A stretch of 64,000 bases of DNA from Diabrotica undecimpunctata (Eukaryota; Arthropoda; Insecta; Coleoptera; Chrysomelidae), in assembly GCF_040954645.1 (NCBI RefSeq), contig NC_092806.1:147712429-147776428 (forward strand), read 5' to 3'. A program made the translations under genes and the position numbers. Of the stretch, positions 44,920 through 56,608 are shown one piece after another (position 1 is the first letter of the stretch; the number at the start of each line of letters is the position of its first letter). The notes beneath the pieces are model-generated. The model was not told the DNA's origin and ran no database searches. It saw only the letters and a list, made by a program, of their open reading frames with translations.

Positions 44920-46190
44920 TAATATCTACAAGGAAGACAAGGTACCTACACAACGTATGGTCTAGAATGCATTTAGAGAGTATCCTGATTATGACTTCCA
45001 ACGTTTAGCGTTAGTGCGGAATATTTTGACAGACTGTGGGTTTAGATATAAGAAAATATGTAATAAAATGGCAATAATGGAATCGCGTGCTATAGTTAAA
45101 CATACCTAGGAATATTTACATAAAATCAAGGAGTATCGACAGTCCAACAGATTAATAATATATCTAGACGAGACTTGATTTGATACACATGACGTCGATA
45201 TTTATCTTCTTCTTCTGGTTCCTATCCGTTTCGGATGTTGGAAATCACATTGGCAATCATGACCTTGCTCGCTGCGGCTCAAAACAGCTCCGTTAAGGTT
45301 TTCTTAAACCATGTTCTTAAATTCCGCAGCCATGATATTCTTCTTCTACCGGGTCCTCGCTTACCTTTGACTTTACCTTGCAATATAGACTACAGCAGGG
45401 AGTAACAGTGCTGATTTCTCATAACGTGTCCCAGATATTGCAATTTTATGCGTTTGATCGTAAACACAATCTCTGGTTCCTTCTTAATTTTTTCTAGAAC
45501 TTCCTTGTTCGTGATCCTTGCTGTCCATGATATTCTCAGCATTCTTCTATAAAGTATATTTATAGTTGGGTAGATATCTCTCAGAGCTGCAGTTTAAACA
45601 TACATGTTCAAGAAAGAAACGTTTTTTGCACGCAGGTAGTGAACAGGGAATTGTACGAAATGCATTGTTACTGTCTGCCAAAACATTAAAGAATCATCTG
45701 CCGATTTTCATGACTTGACCGTTCATTTATTTGGTTTGGAACAACTTCTACCTATTCCGTCCTATTCTGTAATTGTCATGGACAATGCTTCTTATTATTC
45801 ACGACTCATTAACAAAAACACCCGACAGTAGTACTAAGATGATATTGTAACTTTTTTGAGAGATAAGAACATACACCTTCCTAAAAGAGTCTCTGTAGAG
45901 GAAGATTTATTAAATATGGTAAAGATACACAATTTTAACAAAGAATACGTACTTGAAAAACTATAAAAATCACATAAAGACGCACAATAAGTCACCGACA
46001 TTGAGCGCAGTGCTACTAGACAACATACGCCAAGCAGTCAGTGAGTTCAATAGTAAGATTTGAAATAATTGTATTTCCCAAAGGAAATGAATACCCCATA
46101 ATGGATCCTACAACCTCCTCAATTATTATTCAGCCCAATTTGGACACTGAATCTAGTTCTGATGATTATAATTCTGATTAAAAGTATATG
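44920..46190 (+). pseudogene. Decayed wide-spacing IS630/Tc1-type transposase, split by a LINE
   Basis: Forward frames: EYPDYDFQRLALVRNILTDC, RYKKICNKMAIMESRAIV, KEYRQSNRLIIYLDET then FDTHDV (first Asp), then the LINE at 45206-45555. The transposase resumes with SWVDIS and LHAGSEQGIVRNALLLSAK (compare HAGSENGFVNGAEMFFLAK in the intact copy). Then come SYSVIVMDNASYYS (second Asp), IVTFLRDKNIHLP, LLNMV, and an acidic end PNLDTESSSDDYNSD. The Glu region is lost. Several stops. Confidence 0.72.
45206..45555 (-). mobile_element. Family B LINE 3' end with 8-bp target duplication
   Basis: Minus strand: LYRRMLRISWTARITNKEVL, YLGHVMRNQH, GKRGPGRRRISWLRNL and a (GAA)n end. The flanks ATATTTAT at 45198-45205 and 45556-45563 match, and the transposase coding resumes beyond. 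A short 5'-truncated insertion. Confidence 0.8.
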
Positions 46191-46439
46191 AGTAAAACTT
46201 ATATTCATAGTCTGGTTATATGCTCAGTTCACTAAATGATTTCGAAACACAAGTTTGCCAACTATAACAAAAATGGGTTCCAGTTACATGCGATAATCTT
46301 AACAATTTTTTTTTAATTGCTCAACAAAATGTGTAAAATTTTATAGATGATTAAGTTTTTTTTATTTACATAAAGTACCTCAATAACTATGGCCATTGGT
46401 ACAGGAACAATAATATTAAACATGTAATAAATAATGAAA

Positions 46440-47240
46440 ATCAATAATGATTATATCACTTTCACTAGATAAGTTCTTGTGGAGGAGAGCGGTATTTAGA
46501 AACTCTATAGTTTTTGTGATCTGTGTAGGGTTGTTAAGCATTTCCTTAAGAGTAGGTTTCAAGTGCAGTGCTTTATACAGTTTGGTGCATTGTTTGCAGT
46601 CAGTAAGGATATGTTATTGCAATGGCAAGCTAGACGAGTTCCAGAGGACATCAAGAAACCATGGGTAAGTTTGGTGTGATTGATTCGAAGTCTTCCAATA
46701 ATGGATGCTTCTCTTCTAGTTAGGAAGTCCAAGGAGAGATGACCAATAAACAGTTGGATTTCCTGAAGAGTTGTTGTGCTCTTTTGTCATAAGTTTTGCC
46801 AAATATCCTCTACTGATTTTTTGAAAACGAGTTTGAGATCATTAGCTAGTTGAATTGGGATGACTCCAGTACTATGGTTGGTAGCTTCTTTGTCAAAATG
46901 ATCTGCTGTTTTATTACCAGTAATTCCAGTATGAGAAGGCAGCCATATGGGAGAAACTGTTAAATCGTGAGCAGAGATATTTTGGTATATGTCATTAACG
47001 TTTTGAACCAATGGGTGGTCAGTGAAAATTGTATTGACTGAATTGATAAATAAAAGGAAATCTGAACAAATGGCAATATGTCTGTTTTAATGTGAGATAC
47101 ATTTAAAAGCCAACAGAATACTATATAGTTCAACGCAGCATGTGAAGGGTAACCGAGATGATCTTAAAAGTTCATGTTTAGTGGTTACTGCACATCCAAC
47201 ACCAGTAATAGTTTTAGAAGCATCGGTAAAATTAAATTAA
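46440..47240 (-). pseudogene. LINE RNase H domain and C-terminus (I/Jockey-type)
   Basis: Minus strand: FTDASKTITGVGCAVTT (first RNase H Asp), RLPFTCCVELYSILLAF (Glu), CSDFLLFINSV, VSPIWLPSHTGITGNKTADH (conserved end), then FIGHLSLDFLTRREAS and LTHGFLMSSGTRLACHCNN. It is truncated upstream and has at least two stops. Similar in kind to 540-1045. Confidence 0.65.
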
Positions 47241-47840
47241 TTGTATGGTTTACTTGTATTTAGACATTGGAAAAAATATTATTTAATTCTTAAACAATGA
47301 AACGTTGGGGCAAACAAACAAACTCTTTCGTTTTCATACAATTTCATTCAATTTTAGTGTCTTATTATTTATTGACACATACTGCCTAAAACTAAATTAT
47401 ATTTGTCGCTAAATATGGCATGTTGACAGCTTTTTTATACACTTATGTACTTTAAGACCATTTTACGTACATTAAAATTGTCCTTATTCTGTTTCTCATT
47501 AATTTATACTTGAACATAAAGATCCATGATGCGCCCATGTCTCGTAATATGATATACTCTTTTAATTTTTACCTGCAACCAGTTTTTTTTTTTGGGTGTT
47601 TCAACTGATTTTATAAATACTATACAACTGCTGAGGAACTGCTGCCTGGAAGAAAATAGTTTTGATCCAGAAACGTATGAATTGCGAGTACGCTGCTCTA
47701 ATTTCGTCGATTATACCCTTTATTATTATTATTAATTATTGATGGATATTATATACTCACCTGGTCTTTTCACCAAACGGATCAAATGTAATGTATTTTA
47801 TAAGTAAAATGATTAAGAACAAAAGTCATATAATATAATA
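47241..47840. other. AT-rich spacer
   Basis: No gene recognised between the LINE fragment and cuticle gene 4. Confidence 0.4.
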
Positions 47841-47841
47841 A

Positions 47842-47847
47842 TTTATT
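47842..47847 (-). other. Polyadenylation signal of cuticle gene 4
   Basis: AATAAA about 50 nt after the stop; the surrounding 3' UTR (ATACCAATT ... AAATAAATTATTATA) is shared with gene 5. Confidence 0.65.
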
Positions 47848-47897
47848 TGAAATAAAAATTGGTATAAAAAATACAATATAAAACACTTTTTCAGTTT

Positions 47898-48721
47898 TTA
47901 ATATCCGTGCCCATGACCACCTTCGCTTCCTTGGTTGGCCCAGTGAGTAACTCCAACATAACTGGTAGCTCCACCGTGCCCATGGCCACCATGACCATGA
48001 CCATGACCATGGCCGTAGTGAGCGGGATGTTGGGCATGACCTACTCTTTCAACGACAGCTTCGAATCCATTGTGAGGAGAAGATTTATATTTGACAACTC
48101 TGTGAGTTCCATCGGCTTCTTTTAATGTGTATCCTCCAGTTACGTCATGGCCGTGTCTGTGTTCGTGTTGTGATTTGTGGTCGTGAGTGTGAGGATCGTG
48201 GACACCGTACTCAAATTTGTAGTGGGCGTTATCCTATTAACATCAAAAGTTATCATAGTCACCAGTTACATTCATTATTATTATAGATTTTAATTAAATA
48301 ATCATATTTTGTTGCAAGGTGAGATTCTTTCTACTAATAGTAAATTATGAAAACATACTTACATGTCCATGTCCTGCAAGAACCATTCCAATAACAAAGA
48401 GAGCAAAAACAATAATCTAAAAAGAGAAGAAAGCTTAGAACTTTTTGTACTATTTGAACATTTAAGGAAACAGAAAAAAATAATACATAAGTATTATGTA
48501 TTATTTTGTATTAATGTATGTATGTATTAATACTTTTAGTATTTGTATATTAACTATTCTCGTTTTAGAAATAAACCAAAATTTTAATTAAAAATATTTT
48601 ATATCTGAAACAAATACAAAATATTTTTAGTTAAAATTTACGTTTACCATAGTAAAATTTTTTAATATTTCTTTGGAACATTTACTAAATTTTAAAAGTT
48701 AAAATAACTTACTGAATTCAT
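47898..48721 (-). CDS. Cuticle gene 4: compact histidine-rich RR-2-like cuticle protein
   Basis: Exons: 48713-48721 (MNS), 48363-48416 (IIVFALFVIGMVLAGHGH), 47898-48233 (111 codons plus stop). Introns are 296 and 129 bp, GT-AG, phase 0. The 132-residue product has a signal peptide (cleavage likely after VLA or VLAG), the His-substituted RR domain, Gly-His repeats and the end ATSYVGVTHWANQGSEGG then HGHGY. The core is almost identical to gene 5 on the opposite strand, 10 kb away. This is the least disturbed copy and shows the ancestral gene size. Confidence 0.9.
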
Positions 48722-48748
48722 TGCTGTTGTATTCTTAGCGTAGTTAAT

Positions 48749-48784
48749 ACTGATAGCATTTCCATACGCTCCCCGATTTATATA
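48749..48784 (-). promoter_or_regulatory. Core promoter of cuticle gene 4
   Basis: TATATAAA at 48784-48777 and TCAGT at 48753-48749 on the minus strand; 33 nt spacing. Confidence 0.7.
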
Positions 48785-48789
48785 GTTTA

Positions 48790-49045
48790 AAATGTTGTCC
48801 TTCTATTTGGTATGTCATAAAAGTGTCGACATTTATAGACATGTGCATTGGTCTGTTGAACGCTTTACCAAATTTAGCGATTACACACTGGAGCTATTTG
48901 GTTTTGAATATGTGTTGAAATGATATCTTATAATTTAGAATATTTTTTAATTAGTAATAGATATAATAGATTTGTAGTACTTTAAAAAACAATATTTCTA
49001 ATAACTTTTGTGTTATGTAGCTGAAGATTAGATATTAGAAAAAAC
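48790..49045. other. Upstream region of cuticle gene 4
   Basis: AT-rich, no recognised element; may contain regulatory sites. Confidence 0.35.
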
Positions 49046-49055
49046 ATTTAATTGT

Positions 49056-50763
49056 AAAAAGCCAATTCCAAGCTTGGAAAACATTAAAACAGTTTAGGAA
49101 AAATGAGAAAAATGAAGACAACATTTCTCTCATAAAGTTAAATGAATGGGAAGAATATTATACGAAACTGCTGAAAGAGGATAGAGCAGAGTACAGATGG
49201 ATAAAGATAAGGGAATTAATAGACAACAGAAACGAAAGACAGGAAATCCCTATAATAACATTATCTGAATTGACGGAAACCTTAAAAGAGGTTGAAAACG
49301 GAAAAGCCGCAGGGCCTGGAGACATTCCCATAGAGCTGGTTAAATATGGGCAGACTGCACTTTTAGAATTAATAGTAGACCTTTTCAATAAATGTATGTG
49401 TGGAGACCAGGAAATTCCTAAAGATTGGAATAAATCTTATATAAGCTCCATATATAAGAGAGGGAATAAAAGAGACTGTTCCAATTATAGACGTATTAGT
49501 GTGACGAGCTCTGTGGGCCGGTTGTACGGCAGAATATTAAAGAAGAGGGTTGAAAGACAGATACAAGATATTGAAGAACAAAGCGGCTTTCGTACCGGGA
49601 GATCCTGCCTTGATAATATATTTATCCTACGACAAATAATTGAAAAGCGTGTCGAAAGAAGTAGAGAGACCCATTTGGTATTTATAGACCTTGAGAAAGC
49701 ATATGATAGTGTCCCGTTAAAGCAAATGTTTGAGGTCCTCAAAAGGTCCGGATTGGATTCGACGTATATCCGAGCGATATATAAATTGTACGAAAATGCA
49801 GTTAGTTGTGTAAAAATTGGAACCAGAACCTCAAATGAATTTAAAGTCACTAAAGGCCTAAAGCAAGGATGCTGTTTGTCACCGACACTCTTTAAAATAT
49901 ACGTCCAAGAAGCATTGAGGAATTGGAGAAATAAATGTAGATTTATGGGCATCGAAGTGGGACAAGAAACTCTGTATACATTGTTGTTTGCAGATGATCA
50001 GGTGGTGGTTGCAACCGATGAGGAAGATATAAATTATATGAATCGAAAATTATTTGAGGAATATGCCAAATGGGGGCTTACTGTAAACATAAGCAAAACA
50101 GAATATTTAAAAATTGGAGGAAATACCACAGATCTGAGGCTTGAAAACGCAGTCATAAAAGGCTGCAACCAGTATAAATATCTAGGAAGCATCATATCAG
50201 CAGATGGCAGAGTTAAGATAGATGTACAAAACCGAATAACCCAAGGAAAAAAATGCATCCGAATACTCAATTCATTACTGTGGTCTAATAAAATAAAGAT
50301 GCATACCAAACTGCGCGTATACAGAGCAATTGTAGAACCAATTACCACATATGGTGCCGAATGTTGGACGATGACAAAGAATGAACGAGATAAAGTAGAC
50401 GTTGTGGAAATGGATTATCTTAGAAGGTCATGTCGAGTATCGAGAATGGAAAGAATCAGGAATGAGGAAATATGAAACCGTACAGGAATTAGAGATACTC
50501 GTTCAGATAGAATACAAGGAAGGCAATTACAATGGTATGGTCACGTCATGAGAATGGAGGAGGAGCGGTGGCCAAAGAAAGCCTTAATGTATGTTCCGCC
50601 AGAAAGAAGGAAAAGGGGAAGACCATCAAATTCCTGAAGAAGAGAAATTACAAAAACAATGCAATCTAGAGGCTTAGAAGAGGGAGATTGGAGAGATAGG
50701 AAAAGATGGAGGCTGAAATGCGGGAAGCGGCAATCGCCGTAGGACCCCCGTTATATGATGATG
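49056..50763 (+). mobile_element. RTE-like LINE (family A copy 2) with 10-bp target duplication
   Basis: Begins upstream of the RT (SQFQAWKTLKQFRKN), then GKAAGPGDIPIELVKYGQ, SSIYKRGNKRDCSNYRRISV, GRSCLDNIFILRQ, FIDLEKAYDSVP, KQGCCLSP, FADDQVVVA and the thumb. A TGA at 50473-50475 (Arg in copy 1) and another TGA near 50635 (Trp) break it. It ends in (ATG)n. The flanks ATTTAATTGT at 49046-49055 and 50764-50773 match. Longer at the 5' side than copy 1, so copy 1 did not derive from this insertion as it stands. Confidence 0.92.
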
Positions 50764-50773
50764 ATTTAATTGT

Positions 50774-51072
50774 CGTGGGGCACTTCTTTTGGAATGTCAA
50801 TTTATTGCTCTACAATGTAATTGTTTCGGGGTCCAATGCAGCTAAGTTCCATGCATTTTTGCTTGTTAAAACAAATAATTATTACAAAAGTTTTAACAAA
50901 CTTGTACTAGGACTAATTACAACAAATACCAGTGAATATAATACACTAAATATAAAAATATAAATATAATTTTTGCTTCCTAGACCTGACAAAGGCTCTC
51001 CATCGCATACAAGCCAAATATGTCTTACATCTATTATAGATATGTATGATAGTAACATAAATGTTAACTAAA
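50774..51072. other. AT-rich spacer
   Basis: Nothing recognised. Confidence 0.4.
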
Positions 51073-51160
51073 AAAATGGGGCTACTTAGGCGATCTCAAA
51101 AACCCCATACCTAATGGGTCTTACTTCATCAATAACAAAGATATTGCGTTTTTTATCTAT
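51073..51160. repeat. Dispersed repeat, partner in opposite orientation at about 57690-57797
   Basis: CTTAGGCGATCTCAAAAACC here and CTTAGACGATCTCAAAAATC on the minus strand near 57790 begin about 85 bp of similar sequence (then CCCATAC ... TAATRGGTCTT). Probably ends of related transposons; no coding was tied to either. Confidence 0.6.
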
Positions 51161-52450
51161 TTTGCCAGCTTCTTCTTATGTAAGTTATTTTAACACTCCA
51201 GTTTCTATATTGACAGGGTTTATTTACAACACAATTCAGTCTATCACTAATTTTAAACCTAAGTTTTCGGTTACAAATTCTTTAGATCTAATATAATGTT
51301 TAAACAACATCAAAATAGAAGAGAGTTTTTATTTAGTTTCTTTTGTTTCCAATTTGTTTAGTTATGTACCAAGAGATGAAACTTTACCTTTAGTACACAA
51401 CTTTTTAAACAATTACCACATATCAGTAAAAGACAAAGATGCCATCTTAACTATGCTTAAATTTTGTCTGGATCATTACTTGTTTTAATTTAATTAAAAA
51501 TATGTATAAACAACGAACGTGTTTAGCGCTGGGTTCTCTATTATCATCTTTTTTAGCTGATATTTTCTTAGACAACTTAGAACAGAAAAATGTTAACAAC
51601 AACAAAATGGTTTTTTGGTCAAGATATATTGACGATTGTATAGCTTGCATACAGGAAACCCAAGATGATGCCCTACAGATTCTGGATGATCTTAATAACG
51701 ACCATTCTAACATCTCTTTTACACTGGAACCAGAATCTGACAATAAGTTAAACTTCTTGGATATGACTATATCTTGTAAAAAAGATTTTCTAGAGTACAA
51801 TATTTACAGAAAACCCACTCAAACAGATCTTGTTATACATGAAACCTCTAATCATCCAACTTAACACAAAATGGCTGCTTTCAACCGTTACATTTATCTT
51901 CTTCTTCATGAGCCATCTCCTCTAAGATGGTTGGCAACCATCATGGCAATTCGCACTTTCGATACCGCTGCTCTAAAGAGGTCCGCAGAAGTGCAGTTAA
52001 ACCAAGCTCTTAAATTGTTTAACTAGGAGATGCGTCTTCTTCCGCGACTCCTTCTACCCTGTATTCTTCCTTGTATTATTAATTGCAGCAAGTTATAACG
52101 CTCGCTCCTCATGACATGTCCCAGATATTGCAGTTTGCTAACTTTAATTCTATGTAAAACCTCTTTATCTTTTCCCATTCTTCTCAATTTACATTTATAG
52201 GTTTCTCAAATTTCCACTTTTTAACGAGAACTTCAATTTAGAACTTAATACTCTTAAGCAAATTGCTTTCAATAGTGGTGATGATCTTAACATCATCCAT
52301 AATCTTCTAAATAGAGCAAAACTTAAAATTGCAGAAAAGCTTGTTTATTCATCACAACGCTTGCTTCAACCCAATGCCACAAATAAGATCAGGTATTTCT
52401 CCTTTACTTTTTCTCCTATATCAGTAACATTTCCAAAAAAATATCAAAAC
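51161..52450 (+). pseudogene. Penelope-like element RT, split by a LINE
   Basis: Forward: an N-terminal part (LTGFIYNTIQSITNFKPKFS), NNIKIEESFYLVSFVSNLFSY (motif A; the usual FD is altered), DKDAILTMLKFCLDHYLF, frameshift, LALGSLLSSFLADIFLDNLEQ, FWSRYIDDCIACIQ (catalytic YIDD), NDHSNISFTLEPES, LNFLDMTISC, EYNIYRKPTQTDLVIHETSNHP. After the LINE (51898-52188) it resumes RFLKFPLFNENFNLEL ... QIAFNSGDD. The order and motifs are those of Penelope-like elements. Frameshifts and stops. Confidence 0.78.
51898..52188 (-). mobile_element. Family B LINE 3' end with 10-bp target duplication
   Basis: The minus strand encodes the LINE C-terminus with a (GAA)n tail at 51898-51907. It is decayed but recognisable by the family's MGKDKEVLHRIK-like and LQYLGHVMR blocks. 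The flanks TTACATTTAT at 51888-51897 and 52189-52198 match, and the Penelope frame resumes across the site. Confidence 0.82.
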
Positions 52451-52469
52451 TTTTTACTTATACAATTGA

Positions 52470-52860
52470 AGACATCAAAATATCTTTCAAGTCACACAAC
52501 ACATTGTAGAAGTTACTTTAAAAATAACGGAATTTTAACGCTTCCCTCTTTATATATCTTAGAAACCGTTTGCTTAATTCGTAAACACCTACATACATGT
52601 TTTTCCAGCAAGACCTAATCATGACTACTCCACCAGAAACTCAACCTTTGATCTATATTTACCGATCCCGTCCTCTGAGTTAGAAAAAAAAATCTATCTT
52701 ATATTCGGCAAAAAATTATGAAACCATCTCCCTTTAGAATTTAAATCTGCAACATTTTTTCTTAAGTTCCGTAAAATGACAAAAGCCTATCTATCTGAAA
52801 GACCATATTATTCAGTAGATGAGACTCTTAACGAATAACTAAGAAATTGCAGTACCTTCA
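52470..52860 (+). pseudogene. LINE C-terminal fragment (CR1/Jockey-like)
   Basis: HCRSYFKNNGILTLPSLYIL, ETVCLIRKH, then in other frames DYSTRNSTFDLYLPIPSSEL, SAKNYETI, FFLKFRKMTKAYLSERPYYS. This follows the CRxLFxxxxILTLPSLYI ... HDYNTRN ... KLYNxLP ... FKxxLKxxL ... YS order at the C-termini of such LINEs. It directly follows the Penelope fragment. Confidence 0.55.
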
Positions 52861-53187
52861 TGTACAAGTAACTAAAGTATTTTTATATATTATTATGATC
52901 TGCTTTTTCTTACTTGTATATTAACTTTTTATTTATTTAAATACTTTAATTAATTATTTAATTGACTATCTAAGTGTCGCAAAATCATACATAAAAAATA
53001 ATCTCAGGGTGCCATTTTATTATACAAAAAAAAAATAAATCAGCTTAGGTTATACTTATCTTTTCTCGTGGCTTCCAATATCTCTTACTTGTTCATTATT
53101 GGGATAAATTAGGAAAAGGAATTAAATAGAAATAACATAAACAAACAAATACAAATATCTTTTATTATCAAAAGAAATAATATGAAA
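52861..53187. other. AT-rich spacer
   Basis: Possible 3' UTR of the preceding LINE fragment, then A-rich sequence containing the left target duplication of the next element. Confidence 0.35.
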
Positions 53188-54621
53188 ATATGAAATAATA
53201 TAAAAAAAAAAATTACACCGGATGATACAATGGATATTTCAGAAAGCCATAAATGGAGAACAGCTCCCAAAGGAATGGACGGCGGCATATATGACATCTA
53301 TATTTAAGAAAGGAGATAGAAAACGATGCGAAAACTACAGAGGAATAAGCGTAATATCATCAATAGGAAGATTATATGGGAAGATACTGCGAGAAAAGAT
53401 AGAGCAAGCGATAAAAGGAAAAATCGGGGAGGATCAGGCAGGCTTCACGGCAGGAAGATCATGCATAGACCACATATACACACTGGAACAACTGTTGGAA
53501 AAGAAAAAAGCAAAAAATAGAGATATACACTTGGCATTTGTGGATCTGAGAAAGGCGTATGACTCTGTACCAAGGTCAGAACTATGGGAGGCAATGTACA
53601 AATTAGAAATACAGACGGAACTCATAGAAGCTACAAAAGCTCTGTATAAAGAAAATAAAGTGTCCATTAAAATGGGAACAAGAATCATAGGAGACTTCAC
53701 CACAATAAAAGGGCTCCTGCAGGGTTGTTCCACATCTCCAACCCTATTCAAAATATACTTAGAGAAAGCCTTGACTACATGGAAAAGAAAATGCGAAGGC
53801 ATGGGAGTACCGGTACAGAACGAATACCTATATACGTTAAGTTTTGCAGACGATCAAGTAGTGATTGCACAAGACCAAGACGACCTCAGCTACATGATGA
53901 AGAAACTACAAGAAGAATATACCAAGGCTGGCCTAGATATTAACCTCGCGAAAACAGAGTACCTATCTACAAGTGAAGAAGACATAGAAGATCTACAGAT
54001 TGATGACAACGTAACAATCAAAGGAAAGGATAAATTCAAATACCTGGGGTTTATAATCACGAAAAAGGCAACAACAGAGGAAGAAATTACACAAAGATTA
54101 GGACAAACAAGAACAGCAATCCGACAACTTAACTCAGTATGGTGGGATAGACACCTAAATATGAAGACAAAAACGCAGATTTATAAAACATTAGTGCGAA
54201 GTATTATGACATATGGGGCCGAAAATTGGATCATAAACAAGAAAAACAGCAGTAAGATAATAGCAACAGAGATGGAATGCCTGCGAAGATGCTGCAGAGT
54301 AACAAGAATGGATAGGAGAAGTAATGACGAAATAAAGCAAAGAACATCAATAGAAACAGACATACTAACATAGAACAAAAAAGACTAAAGTGGTATGGAC
54401 ATGTAAGAAGAGCTAGCGACAGCAGATGGATAAAAAGAATAACCGAATGGAGCCCCATAGGAAGGAGGAAAAGAGGACGACCCCGAAAATCCTGGAGGAA
54501 CGAAGTAGACGACGCCATGAGTAAGAGAGGACTAAACGATGGAGTATGGAACAACAGAGAGAGATGGAAACGGTTGAGCGAGGGAAGGCAGTGAATACTG
54601 TAGAATCCCTAAATATATATA
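53188..54621 (+). mobile_element. RTE-like LINE related to family A, probable 12-bp target duplication
   Basis: An open frame 53222-54373: WTAAYMTSIFKKGDRKRCEN, GRSCIDHIYTLEQLL, FVDLRKAYDSVPRSELW, IKGLLQGCSTSPTLF, LSFADDQVVIAQDQDD (catalytic box intact), KYLGFIITKK, YGAENWIINKKN, LRRCCRVTRMDRRSND. A stop at 54371-54373 is followed by a shifted continuation WYGHVRRASDSRW, KRGRPRKSWRNEVDD and RERWKRLSEGRQ. AATAATATGAAA at 53176-53187 and 54622-54633 is a candidate duplication, less certain because the region is A-rich. The protein clearly differs from copies 1 and 2, so this is a sister lineage. Confidence 0.83.
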
Positions 54622-54633
54622 AATAATATGAAA

Positions 54634-56150
54634 CTTTATCAAATAAATCCATGGGCTTAACTGTCCCAATGAAAATTGTACCACATAAAATAATTTTAAT
54701 TTACCAAATATTTATCGGTTTGTTTTTTATAACATTGATAAAACAATCCAAACAAGAAATTTGGATATTCGTAAATAATTACACTTCCTACGAAAATTTT
54801 GAAATATTGGAATCGTTGTTCATATGTTTTTGTACTCAAAAAAATATAAAATTCTGAATATTATCAAAAGAAACTTTTTAAATTTATTAAGCAATATTAA
54901 TAATTATCCTTTGATGTAAAAAAAACTTTTGGTATTTTAAAATAGCGATAATTTTTTATCTTCTGATGGTATAGAGTCTTTTATTTGAAACATACAAAAA
55001 ATTCTGTCATAAAAAATTATTGTCTGACCTTTTAATTCACACACGACGATGTCTCCTTTCGACCAAAACAGCTCCTTCTTGTTGATTATGTTAGGCTCCC
55101 AATCAAAGCCTTCTCCGTTCTAAGTATCAAACTATCAGCATACCAGGAACTCTTTCTCCAAAACACGAGCAGGCCTCTTTTACTAGTTCTCGTTCAACAA
55201 ACTCCAAAATTCTCTGTTCTCTTTCATATACTAACAATCTCCTGAGACCCAAGTATTTTTTTTTTACTTTGTGTCGCAAATATTTTTAATAGCTATAGTT
55301 TTTTGACTTACTTACTTGGACTTTATTGAATTAAGGAGGTATTCGACTTCTCAACTTTGACCTATCTCTCGTTCCACCTTCCAGCCACCCACTTCTAACT
55401 ATTAACAACACTGGTACTTGCTTCTTAACTGACTACAGAAAACTTCACTTGCTGCTTTCGGATGACCTTCACATCACAATAATCTTTTCTACTCCAAACT
55501 TTCAAAATATTCACCCTATTTCATTCCCATTCCAAACTCGCTAACCAATCAGAAAATTCCTATATCCCGCTTCTTATTTTACATCAGAAAAACCCAAGCA
55601 TCGCTTCTAAACAACTTTCTTTGAAAATAATAACGGTTTTATCGTATAATTTCTAAATACAATAACTGCCTGGTGGCTTTGGTCTTTCTAGCGAAACAAA
55701 ACCAAAGGCTTTTAAAATATAATATCTACTAATAATCTTACTATAATAATCTTACTAATATTTTTCAGTCCTTCAGGGTAAAACTCATTATAGATAAACC
55801 CACTGCTTAAAACTAACTTATAATAAATATTTACAAATCGATTGGGCGTTGTAAATTTATGTGCCCGCGTTCTATAACAAAATAAAACTTTTATTCTATT
55901 TTTGATTGATAAAATGAAACAACAATATATTTGGGTATCACATGCAGCAACTTAACTATTAGTTTGTAAGGTTTTACTATGCAATTTGTAATTTATTTAA
56001 ATTTTGCAATGGTTTGTTTATTTTATTATCTTTTATTTTGTGATATTTACGATTTATGTAATTTCAGTAAATTTTATATTGTTATTGTTATTTTTTAAAT
56101 TTTTTGGAAGCTTTGTGCATCAAATTGTGCAATTTTTAGTGACAATAAAG
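54634..56150. other. Intergenic stretch of about 1.5 kb
   Basis: AT-rich. A pyrimidine-biased section at 55040-55640 (many CT-rich words, no frame) differs in composition from its flanks and could be transposon 5' leader or LTR, but no hallmark was found. Confidence 0.4.
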
Positions 56151-56153
56151 CGT

Positions 56154-56206
56154 ATTTCTATTCTATTAATTCTATTCTATTCTCTTCTATTCTATTCTAC
56201 TCTATA
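56154..56206. repeat. (TTCTA)n pentanucleotide repeat
   Basis: About ten imperfect units right after ACAATAAAGCG. Such an AATAAAG plus pentamer arrangement resembles the 3' tail of a LINE, so the 200-300 bp to the left may be a LINE 3' UTR. Confidence 0.8.
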
Positions 56207-56608
56207 CAGCCGCATAGTTAGTGATTTTTTTATCCGAAAACTTTCCTAATAGATTTCTGTTCCCCATATCTGGCCTTAATGATCACGTAATTTTAATGCT
56301 AACGATTATTATGTTTTATATATTTAAATCTGAAGTTTATAACAATAAAATACATAACAGGGAAGACCTTCTTGAATGGATTCACAACGCTATTCAAGAA
56401 ATGAAAATTAACACAGATGAGATTAGGAAGTCAGTCAGACTATATATTACAAAAAGAGCAAGACTTTGACTGTAATGGTGGTCATTTTGAAAAATTACTT
56501 TAGTTTTGATAATAGTTATTTTTCTGAGAATTCTCGTTGCTTTTTTTTTAATTTTTAAGATAATTCGTTGAATAAAAACATGTATTTTTGAGGACTCTAT
56601 TAGTTATT

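Noticed and set aside
56004..56249. Hydrophobic 81-residue frame suggesting a membrane protein
   Set aside because: The Phe/Ile/Leu run comes from T-rich DNA that leads into the (TTCTA)n tract; no start context or homology.
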